This document shows, piece after piece, positions 33,300-44,256 of a DNA stretch of 64,000 bases. Under the pieces are notes generated by a model. It ran no database searches. It saw only the letters and a list, made by a program, of their open reading frames with translations, and was not told the DNA's origin. The stretch covers positions 62,001 through 126,000 of the forward strand of contig NZ_FZOR01000001.1 in the NCBI RefSeq assembly GCF_900188445.1. The letters are read 5' to 3'. The translations under genes were made by a program, and so were the position numbers. Source of the DNA: Actinomadura meyerae. Its GTDB lineage: Bacteria > Actinomycetota > Actinomycetes > Streptosporangiales > Streptosporangiaceae. Each line of letters opens with the position of its first letter. Within the stretch, counting starts at the first letter, position 1.

Positions 33300-36200
33300 G
33301 CCTGTCGTACGCGTGCTCGGGGCCTTCGCGGCCGAGGTGGCGGGAGCGCCCGCCGACCTCGGCGGCACCCGGCAGCGCTCCGTGCTCGCCCGGCTCGTCG
33401 CCGCGCGTGGCCGGATGGTGCCCGCCGACCGGCTCGTCGCGGACCTGTGGGGCGCCGAGCCCCCGCCCCGCGCCGCCGCCGGGCTCCAGTCGTTCGTGTC
33501 GCACCTGCGTCGCGCCCTGGAGCCGGACCGGCCGCCCCGCACCCCCGCGCGGATCCTCACCACCGAGCCGCCCGGGTACGCGCTCCGGCTGCCGGACGGC
33601 GCCGTCGACGCGTGGCGGTTCGACGCGCTGATCGACGCGTCCGCCGCGCTGCTGGACACCGACCCGGCGGAGGCGCGGCGCAGCGCCGAGTCCGCCCTCG
33701 CCGAATGGCGCGGCCCCGCCTACGCCGAGTTCGCCGGGCTGCCGTGGGCCGCCGCCGAGGCCGCCCGGCTGGAGGAGCGCCGCCGCATCGCCGTGGAGCG
33801 CCGCGCCGCGGCCGCGCTGCGGCTCGGCGCCGCCGCCGAGGTCGTCCCCGACCTGGAGGCGCACGCCGCCGCCGACCCGCTGCGCGAGGAGGCGTGGCGG
33901 CTGCTCGCCCTCGCCCTCTACCGCGCCGGGCGCCAGGGCGACGCGCTCGCCGCCCTGCGCCGCGCCCGCGCGGCCCTGACCGAGGAGCTCGGCGTCGACC
34001 CGGGCCCCGCGCTGCGCCGCCTCGAAGCCGGCATCCTGGCGCAGGCGCCCGAGCTGGGGGAGCCGGCGCCCGCGCCGGAGAGGCCGGTGCCCGCCCGCCC
34101 GGTGCTCCGGGTCGCGCCCGCACCCCGGCCGGAGCCCCCGGCCTTCGTCGGCCGCGTCCGCGAGCTCGCGGACCTGGCGGCCGCGGCGGACGCCGCCGCG
34201 GCCGGCCGGGGCGGCGCCGTCCTGGTCGGCGGCGACGCGGGCATGGGCAAGACGGCGCTCGCCGAGCGGTTCGCGGGCGGCCTCGCCGAGCGGGGCTGGA
34301 CGTGCGCGTGGGGACGGGCACCCGAGACCGGCGGCGCCCCCGCGGCCTGGCCCTGGGCCGAGCTGCTGCGCGGCCTGGCCGCCGACGCGCCGCCCGCCGA
34401 GGGGACGGCCGCCCGGCTCGGCCCGCTGCTGGACGACGCCGCCACCGGGCAGGGCGACGCCGACGTGGGCATGGGGCGCTTCCGGCTCCACCTCGCCGTC
34501 GGCGACTACCTCGCCGGGCTCGCCGACGCGGCACCGCTCCTGCTCGTCCTGGACGACCTCCACTGGGCGGACGAGGAGACCCTCGCCCTGCTCGTCCGGC
34601 TCGCCGGGCGGCTGCGGGACCGGCGCGTGCTGCTGGTGGCGACGTTCCGGCCGACGGAGGTCGCCGACGGGCTCGCCGGAGCGCTGGCCGCCCTCGCCCG
34701 GCACGAGCCGGTGCGGATCGACCTCGGCGGCCTGTCCCCGGACGAGACCGCCGCCCTCCTGCGCGGCGTCTGCGCCACCCGCCTGGAGGACGCCGAGGTC
34801 ACCGCGATCGCCGAGCGGACCGGCGGCAACCCGTTCTTCACCCGCGAGACCGCCCGGCTCCTGGACGCCGAGGGCCTGCCCGCCGCCACCCGCCGGGTGC
34901 CCGCGGGGGTCGGCGACGTGCTGCGCCGCCGCGTCGCGCGGCTGCCGGAGCCGGCCCGCGCCGTGCTGCGGGACGCCGCCGTCATCGGCCGGGACGCCGA
35001 CCTGCGCGTGCTGTCCGACCTCGCGGGCGACGACGACACGGTCGTCGACGCCGTCGAGGCGGGCCTGGACAGCGGCCTGGTCGTCGAGCCGGCGCCCGGC
35101 CGGATGCGGTTCGCGCACGCGCTCGTCCGCGACACCCTCTACGCCGGGCTGTCCCAGGCCCGCCGCGTCCGGCTGCACGGCCGCGTCGCCGCCGCCCTCG
35201 AACGGCACACGCCCGACGAGACCGCCGCGATCGCCCACCACTACCTGGAGTCGGGCGCCGACCCGGCCAAGGCCGTCCGGTACGCGCGCCTCGCCGCCGC
35301 GGCCGCCGAGGCCCGCTTCGCGCACGGCGCCGCCGCCGAGCTGTGGGCCCGCGCCGTCGAGGCGCTGCGCGCGCAGGGGCCCGCCACGACCCGCGACCGG
35401 CTGGCCGCGGAGGCCGCCGCGATCCGCGCGGGCGCGCTGTCCGGTCAGGTCGTCGCCGCGCGGGACCGGCGGCTGGCCGCCATCGCCGACGCCCGCGCGT
35501 TCGGCGACGTCCGGCTGCTCGCCCGGATCATCACGAGCTTCGACATCCCGACCCTGTGGACGAGCCGCGAGTACGGCACCGTCGACCGCACCGTGGTCGA
35601 GGCGGCCGGCGAGGCCCTCGACCTCCTGCCCGCGGACGAGCGCGAGCTGCGCGTCCGGCTGCTGACCACCCTCGCGATGGAGCTGGAGGGCGAGCAGGAC
35701 GACCGCGGGCTCACCGCGTCCGAGGAGGCCATCGCCACGGCCCGCGAGCTCGGCGTGCCGGAGCTGCTCGCCGCCGCGCTGAACGGCGGCTACGTCAACG
35801 GCTACCGCACCGCCGGCGGCCTCGACCGCCGCACCCGGTTCGCGGCCGAGCTCCTCGACCTCGCCGCCGAGCACGACCTCGGCACCTACCGCGTCCTCGC
35901 GCACCTGCAGCTCCAGCAGTGCGCCGTCGCCGCCCTCGACCTGGCCACCGCGCGCCGGCACCTGGCGGAGGGGCGGCGGCTCGCCGACCAGTACGGGCTG
36001 CCGCTGCTCGCGCAGATCGCCGGCTGGTACGCCGGGCTCGTGCACGCCTTCGCCGCCCGGTTCGACGCGGCCGAGCGCACCTACGAGGAGGTCGGCGGCG
36101 CCATCGGCCGGACCGGCATCTGGTTCAGCGAGCGCGGCATGGTCTTCGTCGGCCTGTTCTGCCTGCGGCTCGGCGAGGGCCGCGAGGGCGAGCTGGTGGA

Positions 36201-36648
36201 CGGCGCGGCCTGGCTGCACCGCCAGTGGCCCCACGTCGAGGCCACCGCCGACGTGTACGCCCTCGCCCTGGCCGCCGCCGGCCGCACCGCGGAGGCGCGG
36301 CGAGTCGCCGCCGGCGCGGGGCCCATCCGGCTCGACTACTTCTTCGACCTCACCATGTCGATCCGGGCGCTGCGCGCGATGGCGCTCGGCGACCGCGACC
36401 TGGCCGAGCGGGCCTACGCGGCGCTGCTGCCGTACGAGGGCCACATCACCGGCGGCGCCACCGCCGCCGCCACGATCGGCCCGGTCGCGCAGATCCTCGG
36501 CGACCTCGCGGTCTTCCTGGAGCGCCCCGCCGAGACGGCCGCCGCCCACTACCGCCGGGCCGCAGAGGTCGCGGGCCGCCTCGGCGCCGCCCAGTGGACC
36601 GACAAGGCCCGCGCCTCCCTCGGCCGCCTCGGCAACCCCGCCGCCTGA
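33295..36648 (+). CDS. SARP-type regulator with AAA ATPase and TPR-like C-terminus
   Basis: A 1,117-residue protein. Residues 1-90 form the OmpR-like DNA-binding domain (RQRSVLARLVAARGRMVPAD ... LWGAEPPPRAAAGLQSFVSHLRR), 95-250 the bacterial transcriptional activation (BTAD) helices. A Walker A motif, GGDAGMGKTAL, lies at about 312, and a Walker B, LLLVLDDLHWADE, at about 416, as in AAA_16/LuxR-type STAND regulators. The remaining ~500 residues are helical repeats (TPR-like). Such proteins activate secondary-metabolite or stress genes. The target is unknown; a divergent or upstream MMPL transporter is a candidate. It appears leaderless. Confidence 0.9.
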   Translation: MSPVVRVLGAFAAEVAGAPADLGGTRQRSVLARLVAARGRMVPADRLVADLWGAEPPPRAAAGLQSFVSHLRRALEPDRPPRTPARILTTEPPGYALRLPDGAVDAWRFDALIDASAALLDTDPAEARRSAESALAEWRGPAYAEFAGLPWAAAEAARLEERRRIAVERRAAAALRLGAAAEVVPDLEAHAAADPLREEAWRLLALALYRAGRQGDALAALRRARAALTEELGVDPGPALRRLEAGILAQAPELGEPAPAPERPVPARPVLRVAPAPRPEPPAFVGRVRELADLAAAADAAAAGRGGAVLVGGDAGMGKTALAERFAGGLAERGWTCAWGRAPETGGAPAAWPWAELLRGLAADAPPAEGTAARLGPLLDDAATGQGDADVGMGRFRLHLAVGDYLAGLADAAPLLLVLDDLHWADEETLALLVRLAGRLRDRRVLLVATFRPTEVADGLAGALAALARHEPVRIDLGGLSPDETAALLRGVCATRLEDAEVTAIAERTGGNPFFTRETARLLDAEGLPAATRRVPAGVGDVLRRRVARLPEPARAVLRDAAVIGRDADLRVLSDLAGDDDTVVDAVEAGLDSGLVVEPAPGRMRFAHALVRDTLYAGLSQARRVRLHGRVAAALERHTPDETAAIAHHYLESGADPAKAVRYARLAAAAAEARFAHGAAAELWARAVEALRAQGPATTRDRLAAEAAAIRAGALSGQVVAARDRRLAAIADARAFGDVRLLARIITSFDIPTLWTSREYGTVDRTVVEAAGEALDLLPADERELRVRLLTTLAMELEGEQDDRGLTASEEAIATARELGVPELLAAALNGGYVNGYRTAGGLDRRTRFAAELLDLAAEHDLGTYRVLAHLQLQQCAVAALDLATARRHLAEGRRLADQYGLPLLAQIAGWYAGLVHAFAARFDAAERTYEEVGGAIGRTGIWFSERGMVFVGLFCLRLGEGREGELVDGAAWLHRQWPHVEATADVYALALAAAGRTAEARRVAAGAGPIRLDYFFDLTMSIRALRAMALGDRDLAERAYAALLPYEGHITGGATAAATIGPVAQILGDLAVFLERPAETAAAHYRRAAEVAGRLGAAQWTDKARASLGRLGNPAA

Positions 36649-36749
36649 CCGGACGCCCCCCGCCCCGCGCCCCGGTGCCCGGCCGCCCCGGCGCCCTGCC
36701 GCCCGGCGCGACGTGCCTTCCGCTCCTCCGGGTGGGCGACAATTGGGGG

Positions 36750-37673
36750 ATGACCAGTGTGGGAAACGAGGCGCCCGGCGGGCACCGGGCGGGGTTCGCG
36801 TGCTTCATCGGGCGGCCGAACGTGGGCAAGTCGACCCTGATGAACGCCCTCGTCGGGACCAAGGTGGCGATCACCAGCAGCCGCCCGCAGACGACGCGGC
36901 GGGCCATCCGGGGGATCGTGCACCGGCCGGACGCGCAGCTGGTCATCGTCGACACCCCCGGCCTGCACAAGCCGCGCACGCTGCTCGGGGAGCGGCTGGA
37001 CAGCCTCGTCCGGTCCACGCTGACCGAGGTGGACGTGATCGGGTTCTGCGTCCCCGCCGACCAGCCCGTCGGGCCCGGCGACAAGTACATCGCCCGCGAA
37101 CTGGCGGGGGTGAAGAAGACGCCCGTGGTGGCGATCGTCACGAAGACGGACCTGGCCGCGCCCGAGCAGGTCGCCGAGCAGCTCCTCGCGGTCGGCCGCC
37201 TCGGCGAGTTCGCCGACATCGTGCCGTGCTCGGCGGCCGACGGCTTCCAGGTCGGCCTCGTCGGCGACCTGCTGATCCGCCACCTGCCGGAGGGCATGCC
37301 GCTCTACCCGGAAGGCGACCTCACCGACGAGCCCGAGCAGGTCCTGATCAGCGAGCTGATCCGGGAGGCGGCGCTGGAGGGCGTCCGCGACGAGCTGCCC
37401 CACTCGATCGCCGTGGTGGTGGACGAGATGGCGCCGCGCGAGGGCCGCGACGGCCTCGTCGACATCTACGCCCACCTGTACGTCGAGCGGTCCAGCCAGA
37501 AGGGCATCATCATCGGCCACAAGGGCTCCCGGCTCCGCGAGGTCGGCGCGGCGGCGCGCCGGCAGATCGAGGCGCTGCTCGGCACCAAGGTCTACCTCGA
37601 CCTACGCGTCAGCGTCCTGAAGGACTGGCAGCGCGACCCCAAGCAGCTCCGCCGGCTCGGGTTCTATGACTGA
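36750..37673 (+). CDS. era: GTPase Era
   Basis: A 307-residue protein. GTPase motifs GRPNVGKSTLMNALVG (G1), DTPGLHKPR (G3) and TKTDL (G4), then a C-terminal KH domain with GIIIGHKGSRLREVGAAARRQIE (parts quoted). Era binds the 3' end of 16S rRNA and helps 30S maturation. The ATG gives MTSVGNE; no strong ribosome site is visible. In most actinomycetes era sits close to recO and ybeY; here it is separated from them by the MMPL/SARP pair. Confidence 0.95.
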   Translation: MTSVGNEAPGGHRAGFACFIGRPNVGKSTLMNALVGTKVAITSSRPQTTRRAIRGIVHRPDAQLVIVDTPGLHKPRTLLGERLDSLVRSTLTEVDVIGFCVPADQPVGPGDKYIARELAGVKKTPVVAIVTKTDLAAPEQVAEQLLAVGRLGEFADIVPCSAADGFQVGLVGDLLIRHLPEGMPLYPEGDLTDEPEQVLISELIREAALEGVRDELPHSIAVVVDEMAPREGRDGLVDIYAHLYVERSSQKGIIIGHKGSRLREVGAAARRQIEALLGTKVYLDLRVSVLKDWQRDPKQLRRLGFYD

Positions 37674-38464
37674 TCGGGCTTAGGCTCCGGCTCGGGAGCG
37701 GGCCTGGGCCCGGGCTCGGATCCCGGGAGTTCTTCCGGCGCGTCGTGGCGGCGGCCCCAGGCCCGGTCCTCGTCGGGCCAGGCGGCGCCGTCGCCCGGCT
37801 GCTCGGGGTAGGCGTACTGCGGCTGGTACTGCTCCTGCGGCCGGTACTGGTACTCGTGGGCGCCGGGGGTCTGCGAGCGGGCCGCGCGCGCGCCGATGGG
37901 GCGGGCGAGGCTGAAGCCGACCACGAACAGGGACGCCACGACCGCGAGGTACCAGCCGTAGCGGACGGTGATCTGGTAGCCGAGGTCCAGGCCGGTCTCG
38001 GGCAGGTCGTCGCGGACGTCCCCGAGCCGCAGCACGAAGATGCCGCACACCAGCAGGGCGAGGGTGCCGGGGACGGCGGCGAGCCCGCCGATCCGCGGGT
38101 CCCGGCCGATCAGGTCCCAGCCGGCGAGCGCGATCGCGATGACCGCCAGCACCGGGACGGCGAGGACCATGTCGTCGGCGTCGATCCCGGCGACGCTGCC
38201 GAGGTCGCGGGTGAGCGTGCGGCCGAACAGCTCGACGGCGACCGCGGCGTGCGCCCACGGCAGGAACGCCGACACGAGCAGCGCCGACGCGGAGGCGATC
38301 AGGGCGAGGATCCACAGCGCGCCGCCGCGCCCCCGCGCCGGCTCCGGGGCGGCGTACGCGTCCGGGACGGGCTCGCCGGCGGGCGGCGGGTAGCCGTCGA
38401 CGGGCGGCAGGAAGGACGGGCGCGGCCGGTCGCGCCCCGCGTCGGAACCCAGGTCACCGGTCAT
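37664..38464 (-). CDS. Pro/Gly-rich membrane protein, four segments
   Basis: A 266-residue protein convergent with era and overlapping its end by 10 bases. N-terminus Pro-rich (PPVDGYPPPAGEPVPDAYAAP), four membrane segments between residues about 48 and 190 (ALWILALIASASALLVSAFL; MVLAVPVLAVIAIALAGW; GLAAVPGTLALLVCGIFVL; YGWYLAVVASLFVVGFSLA), and a Gln/Tyr/Pro-rich C-terminus (YQYRPQEQYQPQYAYP). I know no function; the layout is common in actinomycete small membrane proteins. Confidence 0.7.
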   Translation of the reverse strand: MTGDLGSDAGRDRPRPSFLPPVDGYPPPAGEPVPDAYAAPEPARGRGGALWILALIASASALLVSAFLPWAHAAVAVELFGRTLTRDLGSVAGIDADDMVLAVPVLAVIAIALAGWDLIGRDPRIGGLAAVPGTLALLVCGIFVLRLGDVRDDLPETGLDLGYQITVRYGWYLAVVASLFVVGFSLARPIGARAARSQTPGAHEYQYRPQEQYQPQYAYPEQPGDGAAWPDEDRAWGRRHDAPEELPGSEPGPRPAPEPEPKPDQS

Positions 38465-38564
38465 GGACCCAGCGTAAGGGCACGCGCCCCCTGGACCGGG
38501 ACGGCCACGGCGGCGGCGCCGGGTCGGTACTTTGGACAGAGTCCGTTATGGGAGGAGATCCCCG

Positions 38565-39176
38565 GTGTTGCTCGTTTTCGGGCTGACGGCGGTGTTCCGT
38601 ACCGTCAGCGAGGGGACGTTCCACTGCCCCCGGTGCGGTGGCGACCGCGCCTACCGCAGGCGCGCCGGGCGCCGCTGGCTCTCGGTGTTCTTCGTCCCGA
38701 TGGTGCCGCTCTGGCGGCTCTCCGAGACGGTGGAGTGCCGCACGTGCAAGGGCCGGTTCCCGGTCGCGGCGCTGCGCACCCCGACCGCGCGGCAACTGGG
38801 GGAGACCCTGGCCGCGGGCATGCGGGCGGCCGCCGCCCTGGTGCTGCGGGCGGGCGACCCGTCCGCCCCCGCGGCGCGCGCCCGCGCGATCGCCACCGTC
38901 ACCGGGTACGGCGAGCCCGACTACGACTCGGCCGCCGTCGACGCCGACCTCGCGCTGCGCCGCACGTTCCTGCAGCGGGAGGTCGTGCGGGCCGGAGCGC
39001 AGCTCGCTGTGGAGGCCAAGGAGTGGTTCCTCGCGCAGGCCGTCCGGATCGGGCTGGCCGACGGGCCGCTCGCCGACGGCGAGCGGCAGGCCCTGCACGG
39101 CATCGCCGACCTGCTCGGCATGTCGCCCGCGTACGCGCTGGGCGTGATCGTGACCACCGAGGGGGCATCGCGCTGA
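38565..39176 (+). CDS. Zinc-ribbon protein with TerB-like helical domain
   Basis: A 203-residue protein. The N-terminal zinc ribbon uses CPRC and CRTC (about 21-24 and 52-55), with a hydrophobic SVFFVPMVPLWRLSETVEC between. The C-terminal part (about 145-195) has the helical pattern of TerB-like domains (FLAQAVRIGLADGPLADGER then LHGIADLLGM). The GTG start has GGGAGGAG 9 bases upstream. It is followed by the DDAH-like gene with 1 base between, so they are co-transcribed. Function unknown. Confidence 0.75.
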   Translation: MLLVFGLTAVFRTVSEGTFHCPRCGGDRAYRRRAGRRWLSVFFVPMVPLWRLSETVECRTCKGRFPVAALRTPTARQLGETLAAGMRAAAALVLRAGDPSAPAARARAIATVTGYGEPDYDSAAVDADLALRRTFLQREVVRAGAQLAVEAKEWFLAQAVRIGLADGPLADGERQALHGIADLLGMSPAYALGVIVTTEGASR

Positions 39177-39177
39177 C

Positions 39178-39933
39178 ATGGCCGCCGGATGGGCGCTCGT
39201 CCGGGCCCCCGGCCCGCGGATCGCCGAGGGGATCGTCACCCATGCGGTCCGGCGCCCGGTGGACGCCGCGCTCGCGGCACGCCAGCACGCGGCCTACGTC
39301 GCGGCACTGCGGTCGGCGGGCTGGCCGGTCCGGGCGGTGCCGCCGGCGGACGACCGGCCCGACGCCGTGTTCGTCGAGGACGCCCTGGTCGTCGCGGGCG
39401 ACCTCGCGATCGTGTGCCGCTCGGGGGAGGAGCGCCGCCGGGGCGAGCTGCCGGGCGCCGAGCGGGCGGCGCGGGAGCTGGGCCTGCGGATCGAGCGGAT
39501 CGAGCCGCCGGGCACCCTGGACGGCGGCGACGTGCTGAGCGTCGGCGCCACCGTCTACGCGGGCCGCGGCGCCCGTACGAACGAGGAGGGCATCTGCCAG
39601 CTGGCGCGGCTGCTGGGCGGGCGGCGGGTCGTGCCGGTCGACACCCGCGGCTGCCTGCACCTGAAGTCGGCGGTGACCGCGCTGCCGGACGGCGGCCTGA
39701 TCGGCCGGCCCGAGCTGGTGGACACCTCGGCGCTGCCGAGCCTGCGCGTCGCGCCCGAGCCGGCCGGCGCGCACGTGGTGCCGCTCGGGCCCGACCACGT
39801 CCTGATGGCGGCGTCCGCGCCGCGCACGGCGGCGCGGCTCGCGGCGGACGGGCTGCGCGTCACCCAGGTCGACATCAGCGAGTTCGAGGCCCTCGACGGC
39901 TGCGTGACCTGCCTCTCCGTGCTCGTCCCCTGA
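39178..39933 (+). CDS. Dimethylarginine dimethylaminohydrolase-like enzyme
   Basis: A 251-residue protein of the guanidino-group-modifying fold: DAVFVEDALVV (Asp/Glu of the substrate site), TLDGGDVL, RTNEEGICQLARLLGG, the catalytic His region GCLHLKSAVT, and the C-terminal Cys in LDGCVTCLSVLV. This is the arrangement of DDAH, which splits methylated arginine into citrulline and an amine. Substrate could instead be arginine. It is the second gene of a pair with the zinc-ribbon protein. ATG start 1 base after the previous stop. Confidence 0.9.
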   Translation: MAAGWALVRAPGPRIAEGIVTHAVRRPVDAALAARQHAAYVAALRSAGWPVRAVPPADDRPDAVFVEDALVVAGDLAIVCRSGEERRRGELPGAERAARELGLRIERIEPPGTLDGGDVLSVGATVYAGRGARTNEEGICQLARLLGGRRVVPVDTRGCLHLKSAVTALPDGGLIGRPELVDTSALPSLRVAPEPAGAHVVPLGPDHVLMAASAPRTAARLAADGLRVTQVDISEFEALDGCVTCLSVLVP

Positions 39934-40055
39934 CCGTCCACGGGGAATGGCGAAGGCGCCGGACGTCGTTGCGATGAGGCGGAAGAGGTCAAAGTCGTCT
40001 CAACATGCGGACGCCGGTTTCCGGAACCCGGATGGCATCTGTTAACTTGGCGGAC

Positions 40056-40084
40056 GTGTTGCGTGAGCTGCTCCTCCTTAGCGG

Positions 40085-40103
<19 letters not shown>
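40056..40103 (+). CDS. Leucine leader peptide of leuA
   Basis: A 15-residue frame: GTG TTG CGT GAG CTG CTC CTC CTT ... ending with a CTG and TAG. It encodes M-L-R-E-L-L-L-L-S-G-R-S-G-G-L, so 6 of 15 residues are Leu with four consecutive Leu codons, as in leucine-attenuated biosynthetic operons. It lies 75 bases before the leuA start, and its 3' part overlaps a hairpin. When leucyl-tRNA is scarce, stalling here would alter the downstream RNA fold. This is strong circumstantial evidence. Confidence 0.78.
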
Positions 40104-41891
<1,788 letters not shown>

Positions 41892-41905
41892 ACGGCGCGC
41901 GCCAT

Positions 41906-41932
41906 CGCCCGCCCGCGAACCGCGGGCGGGCG
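41906..41932 (+). terminator. Terminator of leuA
   Basis: CGCCCGCCCGCG / CGCGGGCGGGCG, a perfect 12-base stem with an AAC loop, 14 bases after the stop. Confidence 0.75.
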
Positions 41933-41964
41933 GGCGGACCGGAGTGTTCGCGCCGGGGGCGGGG

Positions 41965-42219
41965 TCAGCGGGCGCGGCCGAGGACGTGGTGGACCAGCTC
42001 GCGGAGCGGGCCGTGGAGCTGGGCCTCGCCGACGGTGGTGCGGTCGCCGTCGATGTCGATCTCGTAGAGGAACTGGTCGGGGATCCGGCCCGGCGGGGGG
42101 ACCGCAGCCAGGTCCACCCGGTGGACGAGCCTCGTCAGCATGGGATCGCTGGCGCTGTCGGACTCGGCGCGCCGCTCGATCCCCGCGAATCCTCCGCTGC
42201 GGACGACTGTCACTTTCAC
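41965..42219 (-). CDS. Emfourin-like M4-protease inhibitor
   Basis: An 84-residue protein with the emfourin pattern: KVTVVRSGGFAGIERRAESD at the N-terminus, then a PDQFLYEIDIDG strand and a closing LRELVHHVLGRAR helix. Emfourin of Serratia inhibits protealysin, which is encoded beside it. Here it follows the protealysin-like gene by only 4 bases on the same strand, so one transcript should make the protease and then its inhibitor. GTG start. The family call rests on the pattern and on the gene pair. Confidence 0.82.
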   Translation of the reverse strand: MKVTVVRSGGFAGIERRAESDSASDPMLTRLVHRVDLAAVPPPGRIPDQFLYEIDIDGDRTTVGEAQLHGPLRELVHHVLGRAR

Positions 42220-42223
42220 TGCG

Positions 42224-43264
42224 CTATCCGTTCGCCTCCATGGAGACCCCTACCCCGGCCCAGGCGCGGTTCACCGCCTTCTCCTCGGTGGAGCCCGTGC
42301 CGTACAGCCGGCTCGCGGTCGCGGCGGTCGCGGCGGCGAAGCCGGCGAAGTCGACGTCGGCGGCGAGGGTGCCTCCGGTGAGCGTGTCGTACCACACGCG
42401 GCCGGCCTTCTCCCAGGCGTTGCCGCCGAGCGCGGTCGCCGCGAGGTAGAACGCGTGGTTGGGGATGCCCGAGTTGATGTGGACGCCGCCGTTGTCGCGG
42501 TAGGTCTCGACGTAGTGGTCCATGTGGGCGGGCTGCGGGTCCTTGCCGAGGCGGGGGTCGTCGTAAGCGGTGCCGGGCTCCTTCATGGAGCGGAGCGCGA
42601 CGCCGCCGACGCCCTCGGCGAGCAGCCCCTGCCCGATGAGCCAGTCGGCCTGGTCGGCGGTCTGCCCGAGGTGCCACTGCTTGATGAGCGAGCCGAACAC
42701 GTCCGACATGGACTCGTTCAGGGCGCCCGCCTGGCCGTAGTACTCCAGGCCGGCGGTGTACTGCGTGATCCCGTGGGTGAGCTCGTGCCCGGTCACGTCG
42801 AGGGGGCCGGTGAAGCCGGTGAACAGGACGCCGTCGCCGTCCCCGTACACCATCTGCTCGCCGTTCCAGAAGGCGTTGTCGTAGTCGTCGCCGTAGTGGA
42901 CGGTCGAGACCATGCGCAGGCCGGCGCCGTCGATCGAGTCGCGCCGGTACGCGGCCTCGAAGAAGTCGAACGTCGCGCCGAGCCAGTCGTAGGCCTGGTC
43001 GGCGGCCTCGTCGCCGGTGGCGGGGCCGCCCTCGGCGCGGACGGTGCGGCCGGGCAGTTCCTCGCGGTTGCCCGCGTCGGCGATGGTGCGGTCGGGGACG
43101 AAGTCCGCGGCGGGGTCGGGGGCGGCGGCCGCGATCAGCTTGCGCTCGGCGAACTGCGCGGACGTGAGCGCCAGCGTACGGCGGGCGCGGGCGCGAAGGG
43201 CCGGGTCGTCGGCGTCGCGGGCGATGCGCTCCAGCATGTGCGGTGGCACGATGTGGCATCTCAT
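42224..43264 (-). CDS. Protealysin-like M4 metalloprotease
   Basis: A 346-residue protein without signal peptide. The N-terminus is RCHIVPPHMLERIARD; the PPHML motif marks the short propeptide of protealysin-like proteases. The catalytic zinc site is GHELTHGITQ (about residue 158), with NESMSD supplying the third zinc ligand (about 183) and the GGVHINSGIPNHAFYLA (about 261) the active-site His. I start at MRCHIV; a start 12 codons upstream (MARTPL) is possible. Relatives act in bacteria-host or bacteria-bacteria contact and are released without a Sec signal. An emfourin-like inhibitor is co-transcribed. Confidence 0.92.
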   Translation of the reverse strand: MRCHIVPPHMLERIARDADDPALRARARRTLALTSAQFAERKLIAAAAPDPAADFVPDRTIADAGNREELPGRTVRAEGGPATGDEAADQAYDWLGATFDFFEAAYRRDSIDGAGLRMVSTVHYGDDYDNAFWNGEQMVYGDGDGVLFTGFTGPLDVTGHELTHGITQYTAGLEYYGQAGALNESMSDVFGSLIKQWHLGQTADQADWLIGQGLLAEGVGGVALRSMKEPGTAYDDPRLGKDPQPAHMDHYVETYRDNGGVHINSGIPNHAFYLAATALGGNAWEKAGRVWYDTLTGGTLAADVDFAGFAAATAATASRLYGTGSTEEKAVNRAWAGVGVSMEANG

Positions 43265-43449
43265 GCCCCAACGCTGCCAGCTCAGGGGGGTTCGAGCCAT
43301 AACTTTCGGCCGGACACCTCGGCCGAATCCGGTCACGGTATGTGATTGTTATGAAGCGCAGCGAGACCGTCCGGGCGCCTTGTGGAGATCCTGGGGAGAT
43401 GTCCGGAGGGTGCGCCGAGGCATCGCGCGGCGTGCGTCAGAATGAACGG

Positions 43450-44256
43450 GTGACCCTCTACCGCGACGAAGGCATCGTCCTGCGCACCCAGAAGCTGGGC
43501 GAGGCCGATCGCATCGTGACGGTGCTGACCCGGCGCACCGGCCGGATCCGCGCCGCGGCGAAGGGGGTCCGCAAGACCAGGTCCCGGTTCGGCGCGCGGC
43601 TGGAGCCGTTCACGCACGTCGACCTCCAGCTGTACGAGCGGCGCTCCCTCGACCTCATCACGCAGGCCGAGACGCTGCGCCCGTACGGGGAGGCGCTCGT
43701 CGCCGACTACCCCCGCTACACGGCGGGGACGGCGATGCTGGAGACGGCGGAGAAGCTGGCCGGCGACGAGGGGGAGCCCGCGCTGCGGCAGTTCCTGCTC
43801 CTGGTCGGCGGGCTGCGCACGCTCGCCGACCGCAGCCACGACCCCCGGCTCGTCCTGGACGCCTTCCTGCTGCGCTCGCTGTCGGTCGCCGGCTGGGCGC
43901 CCGCGCTGGACGAGTGCTGCCGCTGCGGCACCCGCGGCGGGCTGCGCGGGTTCGCCATCGCGGCGGGCGGCGCGGTCTGCGCGAACTGCCGGCAGCCGGG
44001 CGCCGCGACCCCGGCGCCGCCGACGCTCGCGCTGATGCTGGCGCTGCTGCGCGGCGACTGGGAGTACGCCGACGGCAGCGAGCAGCGGCACCGCGCGGAG
44101 GCCAGCGGCCTGGTGGCCGCCTACCTGCAGTGGCACCTGGAGCACGGGATCCGCTCGCTCCGCCACGTGGAGCGGGACGCGCGCCCGGGGGCGCGCGACG
44201 GGTCGCACGAGCCGCACGACGAGTCACACGACGACACCGACAGGGAGCGAGTTTGA
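43450..44256 (+). CDS. recO: DNA repair protein RecO
   Basis: A 268-residue protein. The N-terminal OB fold reads [21 protein letters not shown] and [18 protein letters not shown]; the C-terminal zinc site has CCRCG and CANC ([19 protein letters not shown]). RecO loads RecA on SSB-coated DNA. Start: the GTG at TLYRDEG gives the normal N-terminus; an upstream ATG would add an unrelated 18-residue tail (MSGGCAEASRG). The last four bases overlap the uppS TTG start. The C-terminus is His/Asp-rich ([11 protein letters not shown]). Confidence 0.94.
   Translation: MTLYRDEGIVLRTQKLGEADRIVTVLTRRTGRIRAAAKGVRKTRSRFGARLEPFTHVDLQLYERRSLDLITQAETLRPYGEALVADYPRYTAGTAMLETAEKLAGDEGEPALRQFLLLVGGLRTLADRSHDPRLVLDAFLLRSLSVAGWAPALDECCRCGTRGGLRGFAIAAGGAVCANCRQPGAATPAPPTLALMLALLRGDWEYADGSEQRHRAEASGLVAAYLQWHLEHGIRSLRHVERDARPGARDGSHEPHDESHDDTDRERV

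Noticed and set aside
30673..36549. Very long minus-strand open frame (about 1,958 codons)
   Set aside because: It is the shadow of the MMPL and SARP genes on the opposite strand; its composition is Arg/Gly/Pro/Ala-rich without domains. Only the last ~111 codons (30673-31008) form a real gene.
33447..36749. Plus-strand frame in front of era in another phase of the SARP gene
   Set aside because: Arg-rich shadow of the SARP gene that happens to stay open up to era; era starts at 36750.
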